Assembly: GCA_036555065.1 (NCBI GenBank)
Contig: DATBLZ010000032.1
Coordinates: forward strand, 1-13,159
Direction: 5' to 3'
DNA from: DATBLZ01 sp036555065
GTDB lineage: Bacteria; Pseudomonadota; Gammaproteobacteria; Steroidobacterales; Rariloculaceae
DNA length: 13,159 bases
Part shown: positions 13,159 to 13,159 of the stretch, in pieces
How the letters are laid out: each line of letters opens with the position of its first letter
How positions within the stretch are numbered: position 1 is the stretch's first letter
The notes under the pieces: model-generated
Told to the model about the DNA's origin: nothing
Databases searched by the model: none
The model's input: only the letters and a program-made list of their open reading frames with translations
Position numbers and translations under genes: made by a program

Positions 13159-13159
13159 G

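Overview
The window is about 13.2 kb of GC-rich DNA, densely coding with genes on both strands. It looks like a chromosomal piece of a proteobacterium, probably a gammaproteobacterium. The grounds are a ccoNOQP cbb3-oxidase operon with Pseudomonas-type subunits, a REP-like repeat with GTGGGAGCGGCT cores of the sort common in Xanthomonas/Pseudomonas-related genomes, and many 1-8 nt gene overlaps. The taxon is an inference; no rRNA or marker gene is present. There is no tRNA, rRNA, CRISPR array, IS element or prophage, and no gene-free stretch longer than about 100 bases.

Region 1 (1-1300, + strand) holds a CDP-alcohol phosphatidyltransferase, cut at the window's left edge, joined by an ATGA overlap to a HAD-IB phosphatase. 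Together they resemble a two-step phospholipid head-group module (transfer, then dephosphorylation). Region 2 (1332-2957, - strand) is a citramalate synthase (cimA, isoleucine branch). A pair of inverted REP-like repeats lies between the convergent genes and supplies the last codons and the stop of cimA.

Region 3 (3002-8660, + strand) is a tight five-gene run diverging from cimA: a LigM/DesA-type tetrahydrofolate-dependent aryl O-demethylase, an apparently exported Nudix hydrolase, an exported cyclase-family hydrolase whose metal motif has lost two His, an exported prolyl oligopeptidase and a glutathione S-transferase. The spacing (4-nt overlap, 10-nt gap, 14-nt gap, 1-nt overlap) indicates one transcript. 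The biochemical logic is not obvious; processing of methoxylated aromatics or other scavenged compounds is one guess.

Region 4 (8760-12505, + strand) is a Yip1-family membrane protein gene overlapping ccoN by 4 nt, then ccoN, ccoO, ccoQ and ccoP: a complete structural operon for the high-affinity cbb3 cytochrome c oxidase, with all heme and copper ligands visible. The maturation genes ccoGHIS are not here. Region 5 (12568-13138, - strand) is a vapBC toxin-antitoxin pair converging on ccoP, with palindromes just upstream of vapB at the right edge.
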